A DNA stretch of 64,000 bases from Myxococcota bacterium (GTDB lineage Bacteria; Myxococcota_A; Bradymonadia; UBA7976; UBA1532), in contig CAUJDF010000056.1 in NCBI GenBank assembly GCA_963169045.1, positions 41,903-105,902 on the forward strand. The letters are read 5' to 3'. The notes below the pieces were generated by a model. That model was given only the letters and a program-made list of their open reading frames with translations. It was not told the DNA's origin and made no database searches. This document shows positions 30,692 to 39,133 of the stretch, in pieces (positions within the stretch are counted from its first letter, which is position 1; every line of letters starts with the position of its first letter). The position numbers and the translations under genes are program-made.

Positions 30692-30777
30692 CGGCTTCTC
30701 CCGCGTCGGACGCTGTTTCGTACCACGGCGCGCGACGGCGTGGCACGCGGGACGCCGCGGGCGATACAGTCCTCCGC

Positions 30778-32271
30778 ATGCGCGTCCCACTCCTGCTCGT
30801 CCTCGCGGCGCTGCCCGCCGGCGCCGCCGCCCACGGCATCAACGGCCACGTGCACGTCACCGGATGGGCCATCGAGAACCTGCCGCCGGGCGAGCTGCGC
30901 GACTTCTTCGCCGACCCCGAGATCCGTGAGGCGGCCCAGATCGGCGCCTCCTTCCCCGACTCGGGGTACGCCATCGGCGACGGCTACGGCGAGCTGGCCC
31001 ACTGGGAGCCTTTCGTCGACGGCTACGTGCGCCACCTGCGCGCCCGCGCGCCCTTCGACACGCCCGAGGAGCGCAAGCAGGTCGCGTTCCTCATGGGCCT
31101 CGCGGCGCACGGCCTACAGGACGAGCTCTTCGACTCGGTCTTCCTGCACCAGGTCCACGAGCACGACGGCCCCTTCCCGCGCACCGTCAACGGCAAGGAG
31201 TACCCGACGGCGCAGGACCCCGCCGATCCCGGGACGGACGCCTTCCTCTTCACCGACGGGTACCTGCGCTTCAAGCCGGCCCTGTTCGTGCCCTTCGACG
31301 ACGTCATCGCCGTGATGGCCGACGTGCACGGGCACCGCGTCGAGCGCGAGACGATCGACCAGGGCATGCGGCGCGTGAAGACGCTGGTCATCGACCGCTT
31401 CCATGCGATCGCGCCGGTGTACGAGCGGGAGATGCGGCCGGTCATCCCGTGGACGGCGGCCAACTACATGGATCCGGGCATCCCCGGGAGCCTTACGAGC
31501 GAGATCGCGCCGACGGGCGCGTACCTGCAGGCGCTGTGGGACCGCCTGCACGACCGCTGGCCGGCGCGGGCGGTCGTGACGCACACGTGGCCGGAGGCGC
31601 CGCGGCGACTGCGCTCGGGCGACCCCGCCACGGTCGACAGTTGGATCACGCTGGTCTTCGGCGCCGGGACGATCAACGGAAGCGTGAACACGGAGACGGT
31701 GCGCCTGCTCGACGCCGGCGGCGCCGAGGTGCCCTTCTCGCTGCACCACACGCGCTGGGGCGGCAGCCCCGACGACAGCTCGCGGCTGGTGCAGCTGCGG
31801 CCGACCGCGCCGCTCGCGCCCGACGCGGAGCACACGGTGCGCGTCGAGCCCGGCGTGCGCCTGCAGGACGGCCGCGTGCTCGACGTGCCGTGGACGTACA
31901 CGTTCCGCACGCCGTGCGCCGACGGACAGGCCTGCGCCGACGCGGACGCCGGCGCGCCCGACCTCTGGCCGCCCGACGCCGCGCCCGACGCGGCGGCGCC
32001 CGACGCGGCATCGCCCGACGCCGCGCCCCCGGACGCCGCGGTCCCCGATGCCGCGCCCTCGCCACCGGACGCCGCCGCGCGATGCGGCTCCGGCACGGAA
32101 CCGCACCCCGACGGTGGCTGCGGAGGGATTCCACGAGGGCCCGACGCCTCCGTCGGCGGCGCCGCGAAGGGTGACGACGGCGGCTGCGCCACCGCGCCCA
32201 CCTCGGGGGCCGCGCCGCTCGCCCTGCTGGCGGGCCTCGCATGCCTGCGGCGCCGCCGCCGCGCCCCTTAG
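30778..32271 (+). CDS. Zinc-dependent phospholipase C-like secreted protein with MYXO-CTERM-type tail
   Basis: The 497-residue protein has a signal peptide (MRVPLLLVLAALPAGAAA) followed by a zinc-dependent phospholipase C-type helical domain (about 20-215) with HGINGHVHVTGWAIENLP, LMGLAAHGLQDELFDSVF and HQVHEHD, histidine-rich segments expected to bind zinc. An Ig-like domain of the SbsA/Big type follows (about 265-380), then a PDAA repeat linker encoded at 31971-32080. The C-terminus (GGCATAP, hydrophobic stretch, RRRRR) fits the MYXO-CTERM sorting signal that is cleaved and anchored in myxobacteria. ATG 30778 is chosen from the signal peptide; TACAGT lies seven bases upstream and no Shine-Dalgarno is present. 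Confidence 0.85.
   Translation: MRVPLLLVLAALPAGAAAHGINGHVHVTGWAIENLPPGELRDFFADPEIREAAQIGASFPDSGYAIGDGYGELAHWEPFVDGYVRHLRARAPFDTPEERKQVAFLMGLAAHGLQDELFDSVFLHQVHEHDGPFPRTVNGKEYPTAQDPADPGTDAFLFTDGYLRFKPALFVPFDDVIAVMADVHGHRVERETIDQGMRRVKTLVIDRFHAIAPVYEREMRPVIPWTAANYMDPGIPGSLTSEIAPTGAYLQALWDRLHDRWPARAVVTHTWPEAPRRLRSGDPATVDSWITLVFGAGTINGSVNTETVRLLDAGGAEVPFSLHHTRWGGSPDDSSRLVQLRPTAPLAPDAEHTVRVEPGVRLQDGRVLDVPWTYTFRTPCADGQACADADAGAPDLWPPDAAPDAAAPDAASPDAAPPDAAVPDAAPSPPDAAARCGSGTEPHPDGGCGGIPRGPDASVGGAAKGDDGGCATAPTSGAAPLALLAGLACLRRRRRAP
31971..32080 (+). repeat. PDAA-encoding degenerate tandem repeat
   Basis: Six to seven copies of a 15-18 base unit encode PDAAx. They form a Pro/Ala/Asp linker between the Ig-like domain and the anchoring tail of the phospholipase-like protein. 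The third codon positions vary between copies, so the repeat is kept at the protein level. Confidence 0.8.
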
Positions 32272-32277
32272 AAAGAA

Positions 32278-32308
32278 GCCCCCGGCGGCCACCATGACCA
32301 CCGGGGGC
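32278..32308 (+). terminator. Hairpin after the phospholipase-like gene
   Basis: GCCCCCGG (32278-32285) pairs perfectly with CCGGGGGC (32301-32308) around a 15-base loop, seven bases after the stop codon. No T-tract follows, so termination efficiency is uncertain. Confidence 0.5.
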
Positions 32309-32406
32309 CGGAGGAGAGGACAGAAGCGTCCACTCCTAGCGACGCTGGGGGTCCGCCCGGGGATTCGACTCGCAGGATCACGCGTCTGGGTGTAGGTTGC
32401 CGCACC

Positions 32407-33573
32407 ATGTCCGGAAACGTGACCGTCCTCGAGCGCGGGGACCGCTCCTTCTACATCATCGGCACCGCCCACATCTCCGAGCGCAGCGTCCAGGAAGTGA
32501 AGGACGTCATCGAGCGCGTGCGGCCCGACACCGTCTGCGTCGAGCTGTGCAAGACCCGCTTCGACGCGCTCACCGACGAGGACCGCTGGCGCCGCCTCGA
32601 CATCTTCCAGGTCATCCGCCAGCAGAAGGTGCTCTTCCTGCTGTCGAACCTGGCGCTGTCGGCCTACCAGAAGCGCCTCGGCGACAAGCTGGGCGTGCGG
32701 CCCGGCGCCGAGCTGATGGCCGGGGTCGAGAAGGCGCGCGAGGTCGGCGCCGAGCTCGTGCTCGCCGACCGCGACATCCAGGCGACGCTCAAGCGCACCT
32801 GGCGCAACCTGCGCTTCATGGACAAGGTCAAGGTGCTCGGCGCGCTGATGGAGGCCTTCCTCTCGCGGGAGGAGATCTCCGAAGAGGCGCTCGAGAAGAT
32901 GAAGGACCGCGACAACATCAGCGAGAGCATGCGGGACTTCGCGCGGGTCATCCCCACGCTGCAGGTGCCGCTCATCGACGAGCGCGACCGCTTCCTCATG
33001 TCGGCCATCGAGGACGCGCCCGGCAAGAAGGTGGTCGCCGTCGTCGGCGCCGCCCACGTCCAGGGCATGATGCGCTACTTCGGCCAGCCGCAGGACCGCC
33101 CCGCCCTCGAGGTCATCCCGCCGCCGAGCCCGTGGGTCACCGCGCTGAAGTGGCTCATCCCGGCGCTGCTCGTCGGCATGTTCTTCTGGGGCTTCGCCCA
33201 CCACGAGGGCGGCCGGCTGCAGGACATGCTCTACGCGTGGATCCTGCCCACCTCGCTGCTCTGCGGCCTCTTTACGCTCCTGTCGGGGGCCAAGCTCCTC
33301 TCGGTGGTCACCGGCGTGCTCGGAGCGCCGATCACCACGCTGCACCCGGCCATCGGCGCCGGCATGGTGGTGGGCCTCGTCGAGGCCTGGCTGCGCAAGC
33401 CCACCGTCGAGGACTGCGAGCAGGTGCCCGACGCCATGACCAGCCTCAAGGGCGTGTGGCGCAACCGCTTCACGCGCGTGCTCCTGGTGGCGGCGGCCTC
33501 CACGGTGGGCGCGGCGATGGGCATGTGGGTCGGCGCCTCGCTCGTCACCAAGATCTTCCTGCAGTCGACGTGA
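32407..33573 (+). CDS. TraB/PrgY family membrane protein
   Basis: The 388-residue protein carries the TraB domain: GTAHISERSVQEV (about 19-31) with the conserved His, the glutamate segment VCVELCKTRFDAL, LADRDIQATLKRTW, and the GAAHVQG motif near residue 217. The C-terminal about 150 residues hold four hydrophobic segments, giving the usual soluble domain plus membrane anchor. In enterococci TraB proteins limit a peptide pheromone; bacterial chromosomal copies have no settled function, and distant similarity to Tiki/EreA-type metallo-hydrolases has been proposed. The start has TAGGTT eight bases upstream and no clear Shine-Dalgarno. Its stop overlaps the GTG of the alkyltransferase-like gene. 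Confidence 0.9.
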   Translation: MSGNVTVLERGDRSFYIIGTAHISERSVQEVKDVIERVRPDTVCVELCKTRFDALTDEDRWRRLDIFQVIRQQKVLFLLSNLALSAYQKRLGDKLGVRPGAELMAGVEKAREVGAELVLADRDIQATLKRTWRNLRFMDKVKVLGALMEAFLSREEISEEALEKMKDRDNISESMRDFARVIPTLQVPLIDERDRFLMSAIEDAPGKKVVAVVGAAHVQGMMRYFGQPQDRPALEVIPPPSPWVTALKWLIPALLVGMFFWGFAHHEGGRLQDMLYAWILPTSLLCGLFTLLSGAKLLSVVTGVLGAPITTLHPAIGAGMVVGLVEAWLRKPTVEDCEQVPDAMTSLKGVWRNRFTRVLLVAAASTVGAAMGMWVGASLVTKIFLQST

Positions 33574-33920
33574 CGGGCGAGCCGCGCGTCGTCGGGCCGG
33601 GCTTCAACGCCCGGGTGTACGCCGTCGTGCGGCGCGTGCCGGCGGGCTTCGTGACCACCTACGGCGACGTGGGCACGGTGCTCGGCTCGCCGCGCGTCGC
33701 CCGCCAGGTGGGCTACGCGCTGGCGGCGCTCGGCGATGACGACGTGCCGTGGCAGCGCGTGATCAACGCCCAGGGGCGCATCAGCTCGAGGGGCGACGTG
33801 GTCCGCGCCGAGCTGCAGCGCCACAAGCTCGAGGCCGAGGGCGTGGCCTTCGACAACGCTGGCCGCGTCGCCGACTTCGAAGCGCGGCGCTGGAGGTACC
33901 CCGACCTCACGGGCGGCTGA
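33570..33920 (+). CDS. Alkyltransferase-like (ATL) DNA damage-recognition protein
   Basis: The 116-residue protein matches the DNA-binding domain of O6-methylguanine-DNA methyltransferase (AYAVVRRVPAGFVTTYGDVG, ARQVGYALAAL). The alkyl-acceptor Cys of the PCHRV motif is replaced by Trp in VPWQRVINAQG, the signature of ATL proteins. ATLs bind O6-alkylguanine without repairing it and hand the lesion to nucleotide excision repair. The start is GTG 33570, overlapping the TraB stop (GTGA), so translation is coupled. The 3' end overlaps the convergent GNAT gene by 14 bases. Confidence 0.92.
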   Translation: MTGEPRVVGPGFNARVYAVVRRVPAGFVTTYGDVGTVLGSPRVARQVGYALAALGDDDVPWQRVINAQGRISSRGDVVRAELQRHKLEAEGVAFDNAGRVADFEARRWRYPDLTGG

Positions 33921-34419
33921 GCCGCCAGGAGACGTGGCGCCAGCCGCGCTCGGTCATCCAGGCGTCGCCGTCGCGGCGGTCCACCTCGACGAAGCCGAGG
34001 CCGCGCAGCAGCCGCGCCACCCGCGCATTGCCGCTCACGGTCTCCGCGCGCACCTCGGCGAGGCCGAGCGTCTCGAAGCCGAAGGCGAGCATCGCCCGCG
34101 CCGCCTCGGCGGCGTAGCCCCGGCCCCAGACGGCGGGCGCCAGCTCGATGCCGAGCTCGGCCCGCCCCAGGCCCTCGCCGCGCAGCCCGACGCAGCCCAC
34201 GACCGCCCCCTCGCGCACCACGGCCAGCTGGAAGCGGCGCCGCGGCCGCTCCGCCGCCCAGATCCGGAAGCGCTCCACCAGCGCGCGCGCCTGGGCCGCC
34301 GTGACCTCGCCCGGCCCGTAGAACGTGTGGTAGCGGGGATCGGCCTGGTACGCGGCCACCGCCTCCACGTCGGCGTCGACGAAGTCCCGCAGGACGAGCC
34401 GCGGCGCGAGGATCTCCAT
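33907..34419 (-). CDS. GNAT family N-acetyltransferase (RimJ/RimL type)
   Basis: This is a 170-residue acetyltransferase of the RimJ/RimL-like branch. It shows MEILAPRLVLRDFVDADVEAV at the start, a beta-bulge segment (VVGCVGLRGEGLGRAELGIELAP), the acetyl-CoA loop WGRGYAAEAARAML and the family motif ETVSGNARVARLLRGLGFVEV. ATG 34419 is preferred over GTG 34428 because TAGAGT (plus 34427-34432) lies seven bases upstream of the ATG and would overlap the GTG. The substrate could be a protein N-terminus, an amino acid or an antibiotic and cannot be read from the sequence. Its 3' end overlaps the ATL gene by 14 bases in convergent orientation. Confidence 0.9.
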   Translation of the reverse strand: MEILAPRLVLRDFVDADVEAVAAYQADPRYHTFYGPGEVTAAQARALVERFRIWAAERPRRRFQLAVVREGAVVGCVGLRGEGLGRAELGIELAPAVWGRGYAAEAARAMLAFGFETLGLAEVRAETVSGNARVARLLRGLGFVEVDRRDGDAWMTERGWRHVSWRLSRP

Positions 34420-34466
34420 GCGCGCCACTCTATCTGCGCGGACGCGGCGCGTGCGAACATGCCGCC

Positions 34467-35327
34467 ATGCGCGTGGCGCCGACCCTCCTCCTGTTCGTGG
34501 TCGCGCTGGGGCTGGCGGCGCCGGCGGTCGCCTCGCCGCGCCGGCTCGCCGTGCTCGAGCTGCGCAACCCGGCCGGGGTCGAGCTTCAGGAGGTCGCCTG
34601 GCTGACCGACATCGTGCGCACGGCGGGGCTGCGGCTCGACCGCGGCCGGTGGCTGGTGCTCACGCGCGACAACCTGCTGCAGCTGCTGCCGCCGGGCCGG
34701 ACGCTCGCCGACTGCGTGGGCGAGTGCGAGATCGAGACGGGGCGCAACGTCGGTGCGGACCGCGTCGTCGCCGGCGAGGTGGTCCGCTTCGACGGCAGCC
34801 TGCGGATTTCACTGCGGTTGTACGACACCGCCAGCGGCGCGCTCGTGGCGGCGGAGCGGGCGCAGGCCGACTCGCTCGCGGCGCTCGAGCCGCGCCTCGA
34901 GGAGGCCGCCGGCCGCCTGTACGCCCACCTGGCGAGCCCGGCGCCGCCCCCCGCGCAGGATCCGCGGATCGTCGCCGTGTCGTTGTTCGTGCGCACGGGC
35001 GCGGCCCAGGGCGCCGGCACCGACGCCAACGTGTGCTTCTGGATCGGCCGTCTGGTCCGCACCTGCCTCGACAAGGCACGGCGCGACGACTTCGAGCCCG
35101 GCGACGCGCAGACCTATGGCCCGTTCACCCTGACCGAGCCGGTCACGCCCGAGGCGCTCCGCAAGCTCCGCGTCCACCTCTGGCACGACGGCACCGGTCG
35201 CCGCCCCGACTGGCAGGTGGCGGAGGTCGTCCTGCGCGGCCTCGACGCCGCCGGGCGCCCCCTCGTGGAGCGCCGCGCCGCCGGCCTGCCCGCCTGGCTC
35301 GGCGTCCGCCCCGAGCTCGACTTCTGA
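34467..35327 (+). CDS. Secreted CsgG/TolB-like domain protein with C-terminal PLAT-like domain
   Basis: The 286-residue protein has a signal peptide (MRVAPTLLLFVVALGLAAPAVAS). Residues about 24-150 resemble the CsgG/TolB-N/FlgO-type alpha/beta domain common in myxobacterial secreted proteins (RLAVLELRNPAGVELQEVAWLTDIVRTA, GADRVVAGEVVRFDGSLRISLRLYD). Residues about 170-270 look like a PLAT/LH2 beta-sandwich: TGAAQGAGTDANVCFWIG, FEPGDAQTYGP and RVHLWHDGTGRRPDWQVAEV. PLAT domains usually bind lipids or proteins at membranes. The combination is unusual. It stands alone, divergent from the GNAT and convergent with the PilZ-like gene. Confidence 0.72.
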   Translation: MRVAPTLLLFVVALGLAAPAVASPRRLAVLELRNPAGVELQEVAWLTDIVRTAGLRLDRGRWLVLTRDNLLQLLPPGRTLADCVGECEIETGRNVGADRVVAGEVVRFDGSLRISLRLYDTASGALVAAERAQADSLAALEPRLEEAAGRLYAHLASPAPPPAQDPRIVAVSLFVRTGAAQGAGTDANVCFWIGRLVRTCLDKARRDDFEPGDAQTYGPFTLTEPVTPEALRKLRVHLWHDGTGRRPDWQVAEVVLRGLDAAGRPLVERRAAGLPAWLGVRPELDF

Positions 35328-35332
35328 CGGCT

Positions 35333-35349
35333 CGGTCGACGTTCGACCG
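35333..35349. terminator. Bidirectional hairpin between convergent genes
   Basis: CGGTCGA (35333-35339) pairs with TCGACCG (35343-35349) around a three-base loop, six bases after the PLAT-like gene stop and 43 bases past the stop of the PilZ-like gene on the other strand. It is a perfect seven-base stem without a strong T-tract. Confidence 0.45.
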
Positions 35350-35391
35350 TCTCCTGTGACCGGCGCCGGAGGATCGGAAGGACGCCGCGGC

Positions 35392-36048
35392 TCAGCGGCG
35401 GAGGGCGTCGGCCACGACGGCGGGCAACCGCTCGATGGCGAGGCCGACGCCGGCTGGCCCCTCGTGGCCGTCGGCGGCGTAGGCGACGCGGGCCTCGACG
35501 TAGAACGGGCGGCTGCCCGCGTCGTCGAGCCGCAGCAAGAGGCGCGTATTGACGGGCGGCGGGCGGTCCGTCTCGACGAACAGCGTGCCGGCGATGACCT
35601 GCGCGGCGACGGCGCGGCGCTGGTCGGCCGAAGGAAAGCGCAGCACCCAGGCGACCGCATCGCCCTGGGCCGTCGCCCGCATCGGCCCGTTGCCCCGAGA
35701 CGCCGGCGGCGTGTACCCGGGGACCTCCCCGCGAAAGACGCCGAGCGCGTCGGCGAGCACCGCGATCTCGCGCACCACGGCGGGCTCGGCACGGTCGAAG
35801 TCGAGCCGCACGCGCAGCCCGCCCGCGTCGAGGCGGCCCTCGACCCTGGCGACCCGCACCGGCACCTCGAAGTTCGTGGCGCTGCCGCTGCTGAAGCGGA
35901 CGGCGACGACGAGCTGGAGGCCCTCCTGGACGGCGACGACCGAGCGCGTCTCGATGCCCTGGGGGTCCATGCGCTCGCACGGCTGCACCGATCGGGCCTC
36001 GCCCACCTGGATGGCGACCCAGACGCGTCCGGCGCGCGGCGCGTTCAC
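35392..36048 (-). CDS. PilZ-like domain protein
   Basis: This is a 218-residue soluble protein. The C-terminal about 90 residues look like the PilZ-type beta-barrel used in myxobacterial proteins (PPPVNTRLLLRLDDAGSRPFYVEARVAY...PAGVGLAIERL). The usual c-di-GMP signature (RxxxR...DxSxxG) is not obvious, so nucleotide binding is doubtful. The N-terminal about 120 residues are beta-rich and unassigned (WVAIQVGEARSVQPCERMDP). Its ATG overlaps the stop of the preceding Pro-rich protein (ATGA), so the two are coupled and probably work together. Confidence is high that it is a gene and moderate for the domain. Confidence 0.65.
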   Translation of the reverse strand: MNAPRAGRVWVAIQVGEARSVQPCERMDPQGIETRSVVAVQEGLQLVVAVRFSSGSATNFEVPVRVARVEGRLDAGGLRVRLDFDRAEPAVVREIAVLADALGVFRGEVPGYTPPASRGNGPMRATAQGDAVAWVLRFPSADQRRAVAAQVIAGTLFVETDRPPPVNTRLLLRLDDAGSRPFYVEARVAYAADGHEGPAGVGLAIERLPAVVADALRR

Positions 36049-37550
36049 GTCTGCTCCTCGAGCCAGGCCCGCGTCTCGCGGTCGATGGGCCCGAGCCGCA
36101 CGCGCACGGTGTCGCCGCGGACGGGCAGGCTCGTCGCCTCGAAGAGGACCGGGCCGAAGCGCGTGACGACGCGCAGGACGATCACGTGCGGCGGGCCGGG
36201 CACCTGGACGCCGGCGAGCTCGAGGATGGGCACCGCCTCGTCGCGTTGCCGGGACAGCGCGGCGACGAGCGCTGGCAGCGGCACCTGGTAGACCGGCAGG
36301 CGCATGCGCTCGGGCGCCACGAGGCCCGCCGGCGGCGCGGCGGCGAGGCGCTCGGCGGTGGCCGGCGGCGGCGGCGCCTCGGCCGTCGGGCGCGGGCTCG
36401 GTGCGCCCGGCGCCGCGCCCTGGGCGCGCAGCCCTTCGGCGGGAGGCGTCGCGCGAAGCGCCTCGGGCGCGGGCGTCGTCTCGGCGCGGACGACCGCCGG
36501 CGCCTCCGCGGGCGTCGAACGCGCCCCGGGCGCGGGTGTCGTCTCCGCAGGGACGAGCGCCGGCGCCTCCGCGAACGCCGGTTCGGCCGCCGCGAGCTTC
36601 GGCGAGCGGCGCCGGGCGGGCACCGTCGGCTCCGACTGGAACGCGGCGCCCTCGAGGCCGGGCCAGGGCACGGTCTCGTCGCCGGGCAGGTCGTAGCCCT
36701 CTTCGAACGGCGACACCAGGGGCTCATCGTCCGCGGGCGCCGTAGACGCCGGCATCTCCGCCGCGGGCGCGATGGGCGGCGGCGGCACCACGCGGGGCAC
36801 TGCGGGCGCGACCGCTGCCGGCGCCGCATCGGCGGCGGGCGCCGCCATCGCCACGATCGGCATCGCTCCCGTGGTCCGGGCCGGGCGAGGCAGCGGCGGC
36901 AGCGACCCGGTCGTCCCGCTGCGGCTCGGCAGCGGCGGCAGCGCGCCCGTCATCGGGCGCGGCGGCGGCGCCTCGCGCCCCGGCGGCGGCGCGCTCGTGC
37001 GCGGCGACACGTCCGCCGGCGGCGGCGTCGCTGACTTCGGGAGCGGAGGCAACGCACCGGTCGACGCCGGCCGCGGCAGCATGGGCAGCGAGCCCGTCGT
37101 CGCGGAGTGCCGGACGATGGCCGCCGTGGCCGCCGCCTCGGCCTCGGCCGCCGCGCGCGCGATCGCCGCCGCGTCGTCGGTGGTGCGCCGCCGGATGGCC
37201 GCCGCCGCCGGCACGCCGCCGGACCGCGCCTGCCCTTGGCCCGCGAGCATCGCGACGACCCGCGCCCGCGCCTCGGGCGGCCACGCCTCCACGAGCACGT
37301 CGGCGCCCGTCTCCGTCGGCGCGACCAGGACGCGCAGCAGGATGGCGTCCGAGCCGAGGTCTCCGAGCACCTTCAGCTCGCCCGGCCCGCCGTGGGCGAC
37401 CGCCGCGCAGCGCACCTCGGCACGATCGCCGTCGAGGAGGGCGAGCGTCCCGAAGGCGAGCCGCCTGTTCACGCGCAGGGACACGTGCACCGAGACCCCG
37501 TCCGCCGCGCGGACGATGCCATCGATCACCGTCATCGGAGCCGTGCCCAC
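36045..37550 (-). CDS. Pro/Ala-rich protein of unknown function
   Basis: I do not recognise this 501-residue protein. Residues 1-110 form a compact beta-rich domain (VIDGIVRAADGVSVHVSLRVNRRLAFGTLALL). Residues about 130-420 are a long disordered linker rich in Pro, Ala, Thr and Glu, with short repeats such as TGALPPLP and TGSLPPLP. Residues about 425-501 form a second folded domain (MRLPVYQVPLPALVAALS, PHVIVLRVVTRFGPVLFEATSLPVRGD). The start is GTG 37550 with GAGG about ten bases upstream; ATG 37535 is the alternative. Its stop overlaps the start of the PilZ-like gene. It looks like a scaffold tethering two binding domains. Confidence 0.75.
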   Translation of the reverse strand: MGTAPMTVIDGIVRAADGVSVHVSLRVNRRLAFGTLALLDGDRAEVRCAAVAHGGPGELKVLGDLGSDAILLRVLVAPTETGADVLVEAWPPEARARVVAMLAGQGQARSGGVPAAAAIRRRTTDDAAAIARAAAEAEAAATAAIVRHSATTGSLPMLPRPASTGALPPLPKSATPPPADVSPRTSAPPPGREAPPPRPMTGALPPLPSRSGTTGSLPPLPRPARTTGAMPIVAMAAPAADAAPAAVAPAVPRVVPPPPIAPAAEMPASTAPADDEPLVSPFEEGYDLPGDETVPWPGLEGAAFQSEPTVPARRRSPKLAAAEPAFAEAPALVPAETTPAPGARSTPAEAPAVVRAETTPAPEALRATPPAEGLRAQGAAPGAPSPRPTAEAPPPPATAERLAAAPPAGLVAPERMRLPVYQVPLPALVAALSRQRDEAVPILELAGVQVPGPPHVIVLRVVTRFGPVLFEATSLPVRGDTVRVRLGPIDRETRAWLEEQT

Positions 37551-37563
37551 GAGATCTCTGCCT

Positions 37564-37581
37564 CAGCTTCCAACCAAGCTG
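37564..37581 (-). terminator. Small hairpin after the cobA-hemD fusion gene
   Basis: CAGCTT and AAGCTG pair around a six-base loop 13 bases past the stop of the cobA-hemD gene. It could end the tetrapyrrole transcript or only slow it, since no T-tract follows. Confidence 0.3.
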
Positions 37582-37594
37582 GAAAGTAGCACAC

Positions 37595-39133
37595 CTAACG
37601 GAAAGATCGCGCACTGTCCGCGCGCCAGGCCACCAGCGCGTCGACGAGACCGGGGATCGTGTACGTCGCGGCGCTGGCCGCGACCGCGAAGCCCGCCGCC
37701 CGCGCGGTCGCTTCCGTCACGGGGCCGATGCAGGCCGCGCGCACCCCCTGCCGGATGCGCGCCAGCTCCTCGTCGCCGAACGCGCCGCAGAAGTGCTGGA
37801 CCGTCGATGACGACGTGAACGTCACGAGATCCACCTCGCCCGCCGCCACGCGCGCCCGCACCGCCGGATCGATCTCGGCGGGCACCGTCCGATAGACCGG
37901 CGCCACGTCCACCCGCGCGCCCATCGCCGCCAGCGTGTCGGGCAGCGCCTCGCGGGCCACCTCGGCCCGAGGGATGAGCACGCGCCGGCCGGCCACCCCC
38001 TCCGTCCGCAGCGCGTCGAGCAGCCCCTCGGCCACGAACGCCTCGGGGACGACATCGGGACGCAGCCCGCGCTCCTCGAGCCGCCGCGCGGTGGCAGGTC
38101 CGATGCAACCCAGGCGCGCGCGGCCGAGCGCGCGGGCGTCCCGGCCCGCCGCCCACAGCGCGTCCACGAAGAAGTCCACCGCGTTGGCCGACGTGATCAG
38201 CACCCAGTCGTAGCTGTCCAGGCGCTCGATGGCCGCGCGCAGGGGCGCGCCATCGGCCGGCGGCTCGAAGCGGATGGTCGGCAAGGACAGCACCTCCGCG
38301 CCCAGCTCCCGCAGGCGGCCCGCCAGCGGCCCCTGCTGTCCCTGGGAACGCGTCACCACGATGCGCAGTCCGTAGAGCGGCTTGCGCTCATACCAGCCGA
38401 TGCGGTCGCGGAGACCGACGACCTCGCCCACGATCACGGTGAGCGGCGGCTCGAGCGCCTCGCGCTCCATGACCGCCGCGCAGTCGGCCAGCGTCGCCAC
38501 CACGGTGCGCTGGTCCGGCCGCGTCGCCCAGCGGACGAGCGCCACCGGCGTCTCCGGCGCGCGGCCCGCCTCGACCAGGCGCCGAGCCAGGCCCTCGAGG
38601 TTGCGGGCGCCCATGTAGAAGACGACGGTGCTCATGCGCGCGAGCGCCGACCAGTCGACGTCCTCGGTGGCCGCCTCGCCGTCGGCGCGCTGGTGTCCGG
38701 TGACGAAGGCCAGCGTCGAGCCGTAGCCGCGGTGCGTCACCGGGATGCCCGCGTACGCGGCGCAGGCGATGGCGGCGGTGACGCCCGGCACCACCTCGAA
38801 CGGCACGCCGGCCCCCACGAGCGCCTCGGCCTCCTCGCCGCCGCGGCCGAATACGAAGGGGTCGCCGCCCTTCAGGCGCACCACGACCCTGCCCTCGAGC
38901 GCCCGCCGCACGAGCAGCGCGTTGATCTCCGCCTGGGTCAACCGCTCGTCGCGACCCCCCCCCACGGCGACGCGCTCGGCGTCGGGGCGCGCGTGCTCCA
39001 GCAGCTCGGGGTTGACGAGGTAGTCGTGGACGACGACGTCCGCTCGCGCGATGAGATCCCGGCCCCGAAGGGTCAGGAGCCCCGCGTCCCACGGCCCGGC
39101 ACCCACCAGATACACGTGCCCGGGCGCGCTCAT
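37595..39133 (-). CDS. cobA-hemD: Fused uroporphyrinogen-III C-methyltransferase / uroporphyrinogen-III synthase
   Basis: This is a 512-residue two-domain enzyme. Residues 1-245 are SUMT/CobA (VYLVGAGPWDAGLLTLRG, VVRLKGGDPFVFGRGGEE, VVPGVTAAIACAAYAGIPVTHRG), which makes precorrin-2. Residues about 255-505 are HemD (LRIVVTRSQGQQGPLAGRLRELGAEV, DWVLITSANAVDFF, VTFTSSSTVQHF), which closes hydroxymethylbilane to uroporphyrinogen III. ATG 39133 overlaps the hemC stop (ATGA). The fusion places the branch point to siroheme/cobalamin in one polypeptide, directly after hemC; such SUMT-HemD fusions are known in several bacterial lineages. Confidence 0.96.
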   Translation of the reverse strand: MSAPGHVYLVGAGPWDAGLLTLRGRDLIARADVVVHDYLVNPELLEHARPDAERVAVGGGRDERLTQAEINALLVRRALEGRVVVRLKGGDPFVFGRGGEEAEALVGAGVPFEVVPGVTAAIACAAYAGIPVTHRGYGSTLAFVTGHQRADGEAATEDVDWSALARMSTVVFYMGARNLEGLARRLVEAGRAPETPVALVRWATRPDQRTVVATLADCAAVMEREALEPPLTVIVGEVVGLRDRIGWYERKPLYGLRIVVTRSQGQQGPLAGRLRELGAEVLSLPTIRFEPPADGAPLRAAIERLDSYDWVLITSANAVDFFVDALWAAGRDARALGRARLGCIGPATARRLEERGLRPDVVPEAFVAEGLLDALRTEGVAGRRVLIPRAEVAREALPDTLAAMGARVDVAPVYRTVPAEIDPAVRARVAAGEVDLVTFTSSSTVQHFCGAFGDEELARIRQGVRAACIGPVTEATARAAGFAVAASAATYTIPGLVDALVAWRADSARSFR

